In this document: piece by piece, positions 33,444 to 42,346 of the stretch
Position numbering within the stretch: the stretch's first letter is position 1
Layout: every line of letters starts with the position of its first letter
Origin: Nonomuraea sp. NBC_00507
GTDB taxonomy: Bacteria > Actinomycetota > Actinomycetes > Streptosporangiales > Streptosporangiaceae
Length of the DNA stretch: 64,000 nucleotides
Direction: 5' to 3'
NCBI RefSeq assembly: GCF_036013525.1
Contig: NZ_CP107853.1
Span: 8,308,001-8,372,000, forward strand
The notes under the pieces: generated by a model
Databases searched by the model: none
What the model was told of the DNA's origin: nothing
The model's input: only the letters and a program-made list of their open reading frames with translations
Position numbers and translations under genes: made by a program

Positions 33444-34591
33444 TCACCAGTTGGCCGGCTCCGCGAGCGCGTAGGAGGAGGCGATCCTGGCGTGATCGTG
33501 GTAGACCGACAGGACGCTCTGCCCGCTCGGCGTGCCCTCACGCCAGCCGGTGCAGTAGATGCCCGACGACCATCGGATGGTCTGCGACGTCTTGGGCAAC
33601 ACCGTGACCCCGGTACGGCTCCACGTCTTCTGGCCGTTGATCCAGACCTCGAAGGCGCCGTCGGTGGCGTGGAACTTGAGGCGGGTGACGATCCTGATCC
33701 ACGTCCCCCGCAGATTCGTGATCTTGCCGAGGGTGGCGGAGAAGCCGCCGGAGCCGCCGATTCTGATCTCGTCGTTCTGGACGAACATCAGCTCCCACGG
33801 GCCCTCGGGGTCCTCGGGCGACCACTGCTGGAAAGTGACGTTCTGGTTGTGGAACTGCCAGGTCGGCGGCAGGTAGATGGCCTGGCCGTAGTAACGGTCC
33901 TGGCCCACGGCCTGGGTCCGGTGCTGGACGGTCTCGGAGTGGTATCCGCCGCCCTCGTTGACGTAGGTCTGCCTGGCCTCGATGGCGGTGGTCCCCTTGA
34001 ACACAGGGCTGGTGACCGTGCGCAGCACGCCCTGCTTCTGCGGCTTCTGCGGGAAGCTGTTCCAGCCGGTCAGGGTCCCGGGTCCTGGAAGTACACGCCG
34101 GCGGGGAGATCGGCCAGGGGCCGGGCCCACTTCTGGTTCGCCCCGGTCGTGCAGGTCTGGATCTTCACCTCGGTGCCGTTGGGGCTGACGCCGCCGCCGG
34201 TGACGTCCAGGCACAGGCCCGATTGGTGGCCGGTGATGGTCCCGTTGGCGTTGAGGGTCCATTTCTGGTTGGTGGCCCCCGTGCAGTTCCAGGTCTGCAC
34301 GGTGGCGCCGGGCGCGGTGCTTCGGCCCTGGACGTCGAGGCACTTGACGTCACTGCCGCTGTAGACGCGCAGTTCCTGAGCGTCGGTGTAGGTCCATTCC
34401 TGGTTGATCTTGCGGTTGCAGTCCCACACGATCACCTTGGCGCCGGGTTCGGTGCTGACGCTCTGGACGGTGAGGCAGCGCAGGGACGCCTGGCCGACCA
34501 GTGTCACGGGCGGGTCGGCCGCGGCGGCGGGGACCGCGGGCGCCAGCGCGGCAAGCAGTCCTAAGACGACGATGATGACTCGTCCGGTCAT
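33444..34591 (-). pseudogene. Secreted ricin-type lectin / polysaccharide lyase, frameshifted
   Basis: From ATG 34591 (AGAGGAT upstream) come a signal peptide (MTGRVIIVVLGLLAALAPAV, PAAAA) and a ricin B-type (CBM13) domain with QEW/QKW repeats (KINQEWTYT, ATNQKWTLN, GANQKWARP), then VYFQDPGP and a stop at 34070. In the next frame the sequence continues without break: TLTGWNSFPQKPQKQGVLRT, GQDRYYGQAIYLPPTWQFHN, then LMFVQNDEIRIG and TWIRIVTRLKFHATDGAFEV, a heparin-lyase-like polysaccharide lyase domain. One base missing in the GGG near 34077-34082 accounts for the break. Mutation, sequencing error or a slippery site cannot be told apart here. Confidence 0.8.
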
Positions 34592-34677
34592 GTGATCCTC
34601 TTTCTCGGAGGGTTCTTGGTCGGCGAGTATCACAGCCCTTCAACTCTCAGTAAAGTTTCTTTAGGATTCTTTCAGGA

Positions 34678-35574
34678 TCATTCGGCGATGCGACGACGGT
34701 AGAGAACGAGGCCGAGACCGCCGAAGATCACCATTGAGGTGATCGCGTGGGGCGCGATCCCGAACCAGGCGTCCGCGTGACCCTCGAGGCGCAGGTGGCC
34801 GTGGAGCAGGAGGGGCGTCGAGAGCGCGTTGCTCACCGTGTGCAGGGCCACGCCGGGCCAGATGGAGCCGGTACGCAGCCGCAGCTCGCCGTACAGGACG
34901 GCCAGCGCCACGATGCCGACGAGGAACCACGGCAGGAACCACGGCCAGGGCAGACTCGTGGTCGCGTCGAAGTCCGCGGGCCGCATCCACACCAGGTAGA
35001 GCGGCAGGTGCCATAGTCCCCACAACAGGCCGACGAGCGCGTGCGGTGCGAGTCCGGGCAGGCCGAGGGCCATGGCGGTGCGGGTGGCGTACCCGCGGAA
35101 AATGAATTCCTCCAGCACGTTCTTGATCAGGAGGAAGCCGAGCGCGGCGACGATCGCCTCGGCCAGAGCCGGCTTCCCGGGCGAGGGGGCGAGGGAGAAC
35201 GTCGCGGCGCCGGTCGCGGTCGCGATCGCCACGCAGAGGGCGGCCGCCATGGGGAACAGCGCGAGAGCGAAGGCGAACCAGCGCACGCGCCCGGGGAACC
35301 GTAACGTCAGGCCCAGCGGCCCGGCCCCGTCCTTGCTGAGGAAGTGGAGGGCGAGGGCGGTCAGCGCGGGGGCCAGCAACCACAGGCCCTGTCCTGCCGT
35401 GCTGCCGCTCGTGGAGGTCGTGTCGGCGGTGCCGGACAACTGGCCGGTGGCCCGGTCCCAGGCGGCGAACAGCCAGCCGCCGCCCACGACGACGATGGCG
35501 AAGATCGCGAAGTTGACGCGAGCGCGCAGGCGCGAGGGGCCTGTAACCGATCGGGCCTGGATGACGGCGGTCAC
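34678..35574 (-). CDS. CPBP family intramembrane glutamic endopeptidase (Abi/CAAX-like)
   Basis: 298 residues with about eight hydrophobic segments. The CPBP active-site motifs are present: LEEFIFRGYATR (EExxxR), LLWGLWHLPLYL (FxxxH-type, with the His) and LHTVSNALS (HxxxN/B). It acts in the membrane; family members process prenylated or peptide substrates or confer bacteriocin immunity. GTG 35574 overlaps the PadR stop (GTGA), so it is co-translated and likely controlled by PadR. Confidence 0.88.
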   Translation of the reverse strand: MTAVIQARSVTGPSRLRARVNFAIFAIVVVGGGWLFAAWDRATGQLSGTADTTSTSGSTAGQGLWLLAPALTALALHFLSKDGAGPLGLTLRFPGRVRWFAFALALFPMAAALCVAIATATGAATFSLAPSPGKPALAEAIVAALGFLLIKNVLEEFIFRGYATRTAMALGLPGLAPHALVGLLWGLWHLPLYLVWMRPADFDATTSLPWPWFLPWFLVGIVALAVLYGELRLRTGSIWPGVALHTVSNALSTPLLLHGHLRLEGHADAWFGIAPHAITSMVIFGGLGLVLYRRRIAE

Positions 35575-36128
35575 TGGGGGTCTCCGTTCCCGGGAAGAGT
35601 GCCGAGCACCGCCAGGGCCTCCTCGGCCCAGGCGACGGCCGCCTCGGCGCCGTGCCGGCCGGCCGAGATCGTCATGAGCGTGTAGGGCAGGTGCGGGGAG
35701 TCGCGGTCCTCATCGGCGACCGTGCGCGTCAGGGCGTCGTATTCGGCCAGCCGCCGTTCGGCGTCGGCCTTGGCATCCTGGAGCAGTTCGCGGCAGCGGC
35801 GCACGCCGAGGTGCCGGCCGAAGAACAGGCGCAGCAGGAGCCCGTTGCGCGGCGGCGCCGCCTTGATGGGCTCGTTCAGCAGGTCACGCAGGCGGGCCAG
35901 GCCGGAATCGGTGATCTGGAAGATCGACGATCCGGCGCGCGGGCCCTCCTGGCGCCGGACGTGCCCGTCCTGTTCCAGGGCGTTGAGCGTGGGGTAGATC
36001 TGGCCGAAACTCTCGCTCCAGAAATGGCCGAGCACTTCCCTGATGGCCTCGCGCAGGGCGTACGCCGTCATCGGCTGCATGCTCAGCGCACCCAGGACCG
36101 CCATTTCCGTCTGATCTCGTCGCGCCAT
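35571..36128 (-). CDS. PadR family transcriptional regulator
   Basis: 185 residues. The N-terminal PadR winged helix spans about 8-85: MAVLGALSMQPMTAYALREA, then HFWSESFGQIYPTLNALEQD, then VRRQEGPRAGSSIFQITDSG. A C-terminal antiparallel helical dimerisation part follows (CRELLQDAKADAERRLAEYD), as in subfamily 1 PadR. The AT-rich palindrome just upstream is the likely autoregulatory operator. First gene of an operon with the CPBP protease. Confidence 0.92.
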   Translation of the reverse strand: MARRDQTEMAVLGALSMQPMTAYALREAIREVLGHFWSESFGQIYPTLNALEQDGHVRRQEGPRAGSSIFQITDSGLARLRDLLNEPIKAAPPRNGLLLRLFFGRHLGVRRCRELLQDAKADAERRLAEYDALTRTVADEDRDSPHLPYTLMTISAGRHGAEAAVAWAEEALAVLGTLPGNGDPQ

Positions 36129-36149
36129 CGACCACTCCCTTCTATCTGA

Positions 36150-36161
36150 TAGATATATCTA
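36150..36161 (-). promoter_or_regulatory. PadR operator candidate
   Basis: Perfect 12-bp palindrome TAGATATATCTA, preceded by TATCTGA (36143-36149), 22 bp upstream of the PadR start. AT-rich dyads of this kind are typical PadR sites. Confidence 0.6.
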
Positions 36162-36208
36162 ACAGAGAGAGCGGTGATGAGGCAAGCACGAGGAGAGCCC
36201 CGCCTGCG

Positions 36209-37051
36209 TCACACGCGGAATTCCGCGCTGAAGCCGAGAACGGTCGTGGCCTTGGCCAGGTTCAGGGGGACCGTGCGGCCGGGGAGGGGGCGGCGGATCT
36301 CGGTCGTGGGGTGGAACCGGCGGAGCAGATCCTCGGTGGGGTGGGAGACCAGGGTTTCCGGGGCGGCCACGGTGATGACATGGAAGCCGTCCGGCTCGAG
36401 GGCGAGCAGGCACGCCCGGGCCGCGTCCCGCGTTTCGAGGTAGGCCCACAGACCGGCCGCGTGCAGGCCGGGATCCAGCTCGCACCTGCCCGCGAAGTCG
36501 CGCAGGCGCTCGTCGAAGCCGCCGACGTACGGCAGGCGCAGGGCGACCACCGACATGCCGTAGCGCCGCGCCATCATCTGGGCGGTCAGCTCGTCGGCCT
36601 GCTTGGACAGCGCGTAAGGATCCTCCGGCCGGGACGGCTGCTCCTCGTCCACCGGTACGTACGGCGGGTGGAGGGTGCGCGCGGCGAACGGCAGACCCGA
36701 GATCGCCGTGCTGCTGGCCGTGCACACGCGCTTGATCCCCGCCTGGCCGGCCTGTTCCAGCACGGTGTAGGTGGCCTGCGTGTTGGTGGCGAAGACCTCC
36801 TCGGCCGGATGGCGTTCGGGCGTGGGGATCGCCGCGAGATGGATGACCGCGTCAGCTTCTTCAAGGGCTGCCCGTACGGCATGCGGGTCCGTCGCGGTGC
36901 CCTCGACGACCAGCTCGGCCTTCAGGTCCGCGGGGTCCTCCAGCACGAGGACGTTGGCCGCGACCCCCCGCTGATCCAGCAGGTCGAGGACGGCCCGGCC
37001 GATACGGCCGGCGGCCCCGGTGACCAGGACACGTCTCATGCGTCTACTCAT
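36209..37051 (-). CDS. NAD-dependent epimerase/dehydratase (extended SDR)
   Basis: 280 residues from ATG 37051, which overlaps the upstream gene's stop (ATGAGTAG); ATG 37039 is an alternative. The Rossmann motif is VLVTGAAGRIGRAVLDLL, the active site has SSTAISG and DPYALSKQADE (YxxxK), and DAVIHLAAIPTP is usual for extended SDRs. Its closest look is to NAD-dependent sugar or uronate dehydrogenases/epimerases. Last gene of the minus-strand sugar operon (LacI, ABC importer, glycosidase, oxidoreductase), so the substrate is probably a sugar derived from the imported glycan. Confidence 0.87.
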   Translation of the reverse strand: MSRRMRRVLVTGAAGRIGRAVLDLLDQRGVAANVLVLEDPADLKAELVVEGTATDPHAVRAALEEADAVIHLAAIPTPERHPAEEVFATNTQATYTVLEQAGQAGIKRVCTASSTAISGLPFAARTLHPPYVPVDEEQPSRPEDPYALSKQADELTAQMMARRYGMSVVALRLPYVGGFDERLRDFAGRCELDPGLHAAGLWAYLETRDAARACLLALEPDGFHVITVAAPETLVSHPTEDLLRRFHPTTEIRRPLPGRTVPLNLAKATTVLGFSAEFRV

Positions 37052-39236
37052 ATACGCGCACCGCCACGACATGGGCGAACGGCGTGCCGTTGCTGGTGTC
37101 CACCACGATCCTCAGCGCGTCGGTGGTGACCGGCTCCACGTCGTGGACGTTGCGGCGGCGCCGGTTGGCGCGTACCTCGGACACCGCCCGCCAGCCCCCG
37201 TCCTGCCGCACCTCCAGCCGGTAGTCGCGGACCAGCGTCGGCATGACCTCGAACGGCGTGCGGTGGTGGTGCAGGTTGATCAGGTCCTCGTTCACGTCGT
37301 CGTCGGCCAGGACGTCGACGCGGCCGATCGTCACCGGCGACGGCCAGGACAGCTCGAGGGTGGCGGGGAGGGTGTCCGACACCCACATGTGAGGTCCCGC
37401 GTGCGGACGCTGGAAGCCGTCGAGCGCCCTGGACGGTGCGAAGGCCTCTGTCGGGCCGCTCCGGAAGCAGAACGTCCGGCGCAGCAGACCCGCGTCGGAC
37501 CACTCCCGCAGCAGTTGGGGCGCCTCGTCCCGGGGGCGCAGCGGTACCCGGGTCAGGCAGAGCACGCCGGGGGTGGGCCGGTCGGCGACATGGAGGGCGA
37601 CGTCGGGGTTCGCGTGGATCAGCAGGAACGCGTTCTGGGCCCGGCCCGGCTGAAAGGACAGGTCCACGCGGACCCACTGGTTCTTGCCCGGCGCCACCGG
37701 GACGGCATGCGTGGCGATCAGCTCCCGCGGCACGTAGTTCTGGCCCAGCACCGGATCGTAGAGATCCACGACCAGTTCGGTCCCGGCGGCCGCGTCGAGC
37801 AGGAACTCCACCGCGTCCAGGGCCGGGTCGACGGGCAGGATCAACCCGGCGTCCGCCTCCAGCGGCCAGGGCTCGTCGGAGGTCTCCACCTCGAACCGGG
37901 ACAACGTGCTCGACGCGGAGGCGGTGGCCGTACGAGAGAGGTCCGAGGGATCCTCGTACGGCAGGCCGATGATCGAACCGTCCTCCCGCAAGAGGGTCGT
38001 CTGCAGGTCGCGCACGTCGAGCTCCCGAGGCGGGACACCGCCGGCCACGCAGAGCGCGGCCGCCGTGCCGGCCGCCTGGCCGATCGTGGCGCAGGTGGCC
38101 ATCACCCTGGTCGAGCCGAACGCCACGTGCGACGCCGAGATGTTCCGCCCCGCCATGAGCAGGTTGGGCACGTTCTGCGAGTAGATGGACCGGTAAGGGA
38201 GGTGATAGATCCCGTCGGCAAAGCGCTGCTTGGCGCCGTCCTCCTTCGCGTACATGCCCTGCGGCGGGTGCAGGTCGATCGACCACCCGCCGAAGGCGAT
38301 CCGGTCCTCGAAGGGCGTCTGGGCCAGCACGTCGTGCTGGGTGAGCACGTAGTCGCCGAGGAGGCGGCGGTATTCCCGCTTGCCGGGCAGCGACCCCACC
38401 CACTCCAGGGTCATCGTGTCGGCGTCGAACCTTCCGGAGTTCTTGATGTAGTCCCAGATGCCGTAGATGACCGACCACAGCTCGTCGCGGATGCGGTCGT
38501 TGTCGTGCACGCTGTCCAGCTCGCCGCCGAACTCGATCCACCAGTAGGCGCAGCCGTTGTCGCCCGCCCTGATGATGCGCCGCTCGGGGATCGAGGTCCC
38601 GGTGATGTCCTTGGCGAAGCTCGGCGGGACGTAACGCACCGGCTCGCCGGCGTCCTTGGTGTAGAAGAGCAGCGTGCTGCCGAGCGTGATGTCGTCGGGC
38701 GTCTCGGGTGCCCACGGCTCGCCGTACTCCGCACGCCCCTCACGGCCTATCCGGTGGCGGGCACCGGCGAGGTGGCCGACCAGCCCGTCGCCGGTGCAGT
38801 CCAGGAAGATCGGCGACTCGAAGGTGATCAGTCGTTCTGAGCCCATCATCCAGCCGGTCACGGAGCTGATCTGCCCGTCCGGGCACGACACCTCCCGGAC
38901 GTCGGTGTTGAGGTAGAGCGCGATGTTCGGCTCCTGCCGCACGAGGTCGAGGACGGTCGTGTCCCAGAAATAGGGGTTGCCGTGCGGGTTGCGGTACTGG
39001 TTCTCCAGGAAGAGCTCGCCCATGATGCCGCCCTCGCGGGCGTTGTGGTTCTTGCCGTGCCCGGTCGCGCCGACCACCCAGACCCGCACCTCGCTGCTGG
39101 AGTTGCCGCCCAGCACGGGCCTGTTGGTGATCAGGGCGACCGTACGGCCCAGCCGGGCCGCGGCGACGGCGGCGTTGACGCCGGCCAGACCGCCGCCGAC
39201 CACGGTCACGTCATGGGAGACGGATTCCGATCTCAT
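37044..39236 (-). CDS. FAD-dependent oxidoreductase with C-terminal beta-sandwich region
   Basis: 730 residues from ATG 39236, which overlaps the stop of the glycosidase gene (ATGA). The N-terminal FAD-binding motif is VTVVGGGLAGVNAAVAAARL, with NRPVLGGNSSSEVRVWVVGA and a second nucleotide contact in FLDCTGDGLVGHLAGA, then NLLMAGRNISASHVAFGSTR, all typical of FAD_oxidored (PF12831) proteins of glycan loci. The last 250 residues (ASASSTLSRFEVETSDEPW; DGFQRPHAGPHMWVSDTLPA; LELSWPSPVTIGRVDVLAD) look like a discoidin-type carbohydrate-binding fold. It is cytoplasmic (no signal peptide) and presumably oxidises an imported sugar. Confidence 0.87.
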   Translation of the reverse strand: MRSESVSHDVTVVGGGLAGVNAAVAAARLGRTVALITNRPVLGGNSSSEVRVWVVGATGHGKNHNAREGGIMGELFLENQYRNPHGNPYFWDTTVLDLVRQEPNIALYLNTDVREVSCPDGQISSVTGWMMGSERLITFESPIFLDCTGDGLVGHLAGARHRIGREGRAEYGEPWAPETPDDITLGSTLLFYTKDAGEPVRYVPPSFAKDITGTSIPERRIIRAGDNGCAYWWIEFGGELDSVHDNDRIRDELWSVIYGIWDYIKNSGRFDADTMTLEWVGSLPGKREYRRLLGDYVLTQHDVLAQTPFEDRIAFGGWSIDLHPPQGMYAKEDGAKQRFADGIYHLPYRSIYSQNVPNLLMAGRNISASHVAFGSTRVMATCATIGQAAGTAAALCVAGGVPPRELDVRDLQTTLLREDGSIIGLPYEDPSDLSRTATASASSTLSRFEVETSDEPWPLEADAGLILPVDPALDAVEFLLDAAAGTELVVDLYDPVLGQNYVPRELIATHAVPVAPGKNQWVRVDLSFQPGRAQNAFLLIHANPDVALHVADRPTPGVLCLTRVPLRPRDEAPQLLREWSDAGLLRRTFCFRSGPTEAFAPSRALDGFQRPHAGPHMWVSDTLPATLELSWPSPVTIGRVDVLADDDVNEDLINLHHHRTPFEVMPTLVRDYRLEVRQDGGWRAVSEVRANRRRRNVHDVEPVTTDALRIVVDTSNGTPFAHVVAVRVYE

Positions 39237-41473
39237 AGCTCCAGCCCGTAGTAGAGGCGCGGGGCCCCGTCCAGGGTGATCTTGGCGCGGCGCCCGGCGG
39301 CGGTGATCGTGCGTTCCTGGCCGATGCAGTCGATCTCCCGGACGGTAGGCCCGCAGGTCTTCAGCGTCACGGGGGTCTTGGTGGGCCAGTGGTCCTCCCA
39401 GGCTTCGGGATGCGGGTACCACTGCCCCTCGCCGTGGTCGGCGTTGAGGATGTAGCCGTCCTTACGGCTCCACAGGACGGCCAGCTTGCCGCGCGGAGTG
39501 TCGAACAGCAGGCCCTTCAGGTCGGGGTCGGGGAAGGAGACCCAGCGTTTGAAGGTGGCGCCCTCCAGGTGGCGGGTGGCCGTGGCGAAGGCGAGCAGGG
39601 TGGGTTTGGCGCTGGTGTCGCGGTTCAGCAGCCCGTGGTGGTATTCGACGTTGTTCGGGTCCGCCTCCTGCGGGTGATGGATGGTGCTGTCGTGCGGCTG
39701 GTACCAGTTGACCCCGTCCACCCCTTCCGACAGGCAGAGGGCGAGCTGCAGGAGCGTGTTCTCGGCCGCCTGCCGGATCGTGTCGTTCCACCAGGCGTTG
39801 GGCCGGGTGCAGGCGTAGGCCTCGGTCAGCCACAGCTCCTTGTCCCCGCCGTACTCCTCCAGCGTCTGCCTGGCCTTGCGCAACGAGCCGAGGAAGTTCC
39901 AGTACGTGCCGTTGGAGCCCTGCTCCCACTCCTCCGGCGGCGGCGCGTAGTCGGCGGTGAAGTTGCCGCGTCCCGGGTGGAAGGCGAAGACGTCGATCAG
40001 GCCCCAGCCGCCTGCCGCGTGGAAGTTCGCGGTCCAGCGGTAGTCCATGCCGCCGAGGCCACAGTTCATCAGCTTGATGCCGGAGTCCTTGAGCCGGTCG
40101 TGGATCGGCTTCAGGCCGTCGCGCACGTACTCGGCGGCCTTCTGGCCCGACATCCAGGGCTGGTTCAGCTCGTTGGCCACCTCGAAGTAGGCCGCGCCGG
40201 ACTCGCGGGCGATCCTGGCGCGGTCGTCCGCCCAGGCGGCGATCTGCTCCGCCGTGCCGTTATAGATCACCCCGCCGAGCTGGATGTTGTGCCCGATGCC
40301 CAGGGCGTCGAGTTCGGCGGGCGGGATGCCCGGCGCGCCGTCGTAGGCGATGCGCACCCACTTGACGCCGATCTTCTGCATCAGCCGGCCGACCTGCTCC
40401 TTGTCCGGGACGAGCAGCCAGGTGTAGTTGGAGATGCCGAAGATGCCCTCGCGCTTGTAGGTGTGCGGTTTCAGCGTGGCCAGGTTGGTGCGCGCGAACG
40501 CCTCCTCGCCGCCGGAGGTGGCCTTGACCTCGACGAACACGACGCCCTGCGAGACCCCTGGCACGGTGAGCGCCTCGGTCCAGGCGCCGCTGGGCGCCAC
40601 GGTCCGCTCGAGGCGGCCGCCGCCGAGCAGGGCGCCGTTGAAGTCGCGGGCCCACCAGGTGAGCGTCACCGGCTTGGGCGTGGCGCCGCCGTTGACCACC
40701 TGGGCGTTGACGGCCATGGCGGCGCCCGGCTCGTAGAGGCCGAAGGGCTGGTCGCTCCAGACGTCCACGCCGATGGGCGCGGCCGTCGCCACCGCGTTCG
40801 CGGCGGCGGGCCGCAGGTCGCCCAAGACCAGCTCGACCTGGGTCGCCCCGTCCCCGCCGGCGGGCGCGTGGATCCAGGTGGCGTTGGTGAAGGCCGGCCG
40901 GGAGCTCTGCAGCCGGAAGTAGGCGCGGGTGTCCGCCCAGGTCTCCTGATAGAGCGAGCCGGCGTTGACCTCGTACGGCACGCCGCCACGCGCGTCCTTG
41001 GTCCAGGCGGTGGCGGGCACGTATTTCTCCGGCGCGGTGGTGCCGATCAGCGCGCGGGAGAACATGTAGCCGGTGGGGGTCAGCGTGGTGCTGCCGCTCA
41101 CCTCCCATCTCAGGCTCGCCCGGCGGGCCGCCACGGTGAACGTGCCGCGCACGGTCACCGCCGAGGCGCCTGCCGACATCTTGTAGGCCACCTGGAGAGC
41201 GGGGCGCCCGTCCACGGTGGTCAGGCTCGGCGTGCCGCCGAACGTGCGCTGCTGCCCGAGCACACTGTCCTTGATCATGAAGTGGCCGATCCTGAGGCGA
41301 TCGGCTCCCGACGCGTCGCGGACCACGATGGAGCCGTCGGCTTCGGCGACGAGCGTGATGCCGTCGGCCGAGATCGACAGGCCGTCCGCCTGGGCGGGGG
41401 TGGCGGTGAGCGCGGTAGCCGCGCCCGTCAGCGCGGCGGCCTGGAGGAGGGCGCGGCGGGAGACTTCAGGCAT
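39233..41473 (-). CDS. Tat-exported glycoside hydrolase (clan GH-A-like)
   Basis: 746 residues. A twin-arginine signal, SRRALLQAAALTGAATALTA then TPAQA, opens the protein. A beta-rich N-terminal half (about 30-360) is followed by a TIM-barrel domain with YFEVANELNQPW (about 448; acid/base Glu after Asn) and KELWLTEAYACTRPNAWW (about 558; nucleophile Glu). This is the arrangement of clan A retaining glycosidases such as GH39. The specificity is unknown. It lies between the permeases and the FAD oxidoreductase and overlaps the latter, so it probably cleaves the polymer whose products the ABC system imports. Confidence 0.83.
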   Translation of the reverse strand: MPEVSRRALLQAAALTGAATALTATPAQADGLSISADGITLVAEADGSIVVRDASGADRLRIGHFMIKDSVLGQQRTFGGTPSLTTVDGRPALQVAYKMSAGASAVTVRGTFTVAARRASLRWEVSGSTTLTPTGYMFSRALIGTTAPEKYVPATAWTKDARGGVPYEVNAGSLYQETWADTRAYFRLQSSRPAFTNATWIHAPAGGDGATQVELVLGDLRPAAANAVATAAPIGVDVWSDQPFGLYEPGAAMAVNAQVVNGGATPKPVTLTWWARDFNGALLGGGRLERTVAPSGAWTEALTVPGVSQGVVFVEVKATSGGEEAFARTNLATLKPHTYKREGIFGISNYTWLLVPDKEQVGRLMQKIGVKWVRIAYDGAPGIPPAELDALGIGHNIQLGGVIYNGTAEQIAAWADDRARIARESGAAYFEVANELNQPWMSGQKAAEYVRDGLKPIHDRLKDSGIKLMNCGLGGMDYRWTANFHAAGGWGLIDVFAFHPGRGNFTADYAPPPEEWEQGSNGTYWNFLGSLRKARQTLEEYGGDKELWLTEAYACTRPNAWWNDTIRQAAENTLLQLALCLSEGVDGVNWYQPHDSTIHHPQEADPNNVEYHHGLLNRDTSAKPTLLAFATATRHLEGATFKRWVSFPDPDLKGLLFDTPRGKLAVLWSRKDGYILNADHGEGQWYPHPEAWEDHWPTKTPVTLKTCGPTVREIDCIGQERTITAAGRRAKITLDGAPRLYYGLEL

Positions 41474-41494
41474 GGGGGGTTCTGCCTTTCGTGA

Positions 41495-42346
41495 TTAGCC
41501 TTTGACGCCGGTGAAGCCGAGCCCGGCGACGACGTACTTCTGGAAGACCAGGAACAGCAGGACCGGCGGGGCCAGTGCCATCGCCATGCTGGCGATCAGG
41601 ACGTCCTGCGGCGCCTGGTCGGCCAGCGTGGCCAGGGCCACGCTGATGGGCTGCTTGTCCGGGTCGGTGATGGCCACGAGCGGCCAGATGAAGTCCTTCC
41701 AGCTGTGCATGATGGCGATCAGGCTGATGACGGCCAGGATCGGGCGGCTCATCGGCAGCACGATCCTGGTCAGGAGCTGCCAGGAGTTGGCGCCGTCGAC
41801 CTTGGCGGCGGCGAAGAGCTCCGGCGGCAGTGCGTCGAAGAAGCGTTTGGCCAGCAGCACGTTGAAGGCGCTGGCTCCCGCGGGCAGCCAGATCGACCAG
41901 TAGGAGTCGACGAGGCCCAGGTCGATGATGGTCAGGAAGAGGCTGGTCATCGAGACGGTGTAGGGGACGAACATTGTGGCCAGGATCGCGCCGTAGATGA
42001 GCTTGCCGAGCGCGGGTCTCAGGACCGACAGGGAGTAGCCGGCGGTGATCGCGACGATGAGCTGGACGGCCCACGAGCCGCCGACGACCTGGACCGTGTT
42101 GAGCAGGTAGTGGCCGATGCCCAGGTCGTTCCAGGCCGTGCCGAAGTTCTCCGGCCGGGGGTCGCCGGGCCACAGCTCGAGCGGCTTGGCGATCAGGTCG
42201 GTGGCCGGGGAGACCGCGCCCTTGACGGTCATGTAGAGCGGGCCGATGCCGATCACCAGGAGCAAGGCCAGGGTGAGCCATTGGATCGTGCGCACGGCCG
42301 CTCTGACCGCCGGGCGGCGCTCCTCGACGTGGGAGATCAGGCTCAT
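41495..42346 (-). CDS. ABC sugar transporter permease (MalG-type)
   Basis: 283 residues with six membrane helices, the first LTLALLLVIGIGPLYMTVKG. The EAA loop for contact with the ATPase is visible (DALPPELFAAAKVDGANSW, then LLTRIVLPMSRPIL). The C-terminus ends FQKYVVAGLGFTGVKG, standard for carbohydrate-uptake-1 permeases. It overlaps the partner permease by ATGA. No ATPase is encoded here; such systems often use a shared MsiK-type ATPase. Confidence 0.93.
   Translation of the reverse strand: MSLISHVEERRPAVRAAVRTIQWLTLALLLVIGIGPLYMTVKGAVSPATDLIAKPLELWPGDPRPENFGTAWNDLGIGHYLLNTVQVVGGSWAVQLIVAITAGYSLSVLRPALGKLIYGAILATMFVPYTVSMTSLFLTIIDLGLVDSYWSIWLPAGASAFNVLLAKRFFDALPPELFAAAKVDGANSWQLLTRIVLPMSRPILAVISLIAIMHSWKDFIWPLVAITDPDKQPISVALATLADQAPQDVLIASMAMALAPPVLLFLVFQKYVVAGLGFTGVKG

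Noticed and set aside
37020..41494. Two long plus-strand frames (37020-38840 and 39389-41494)
   Set aside because: Antisense to the FAD oxidoreductase and glycosidase, which have clear motifs.
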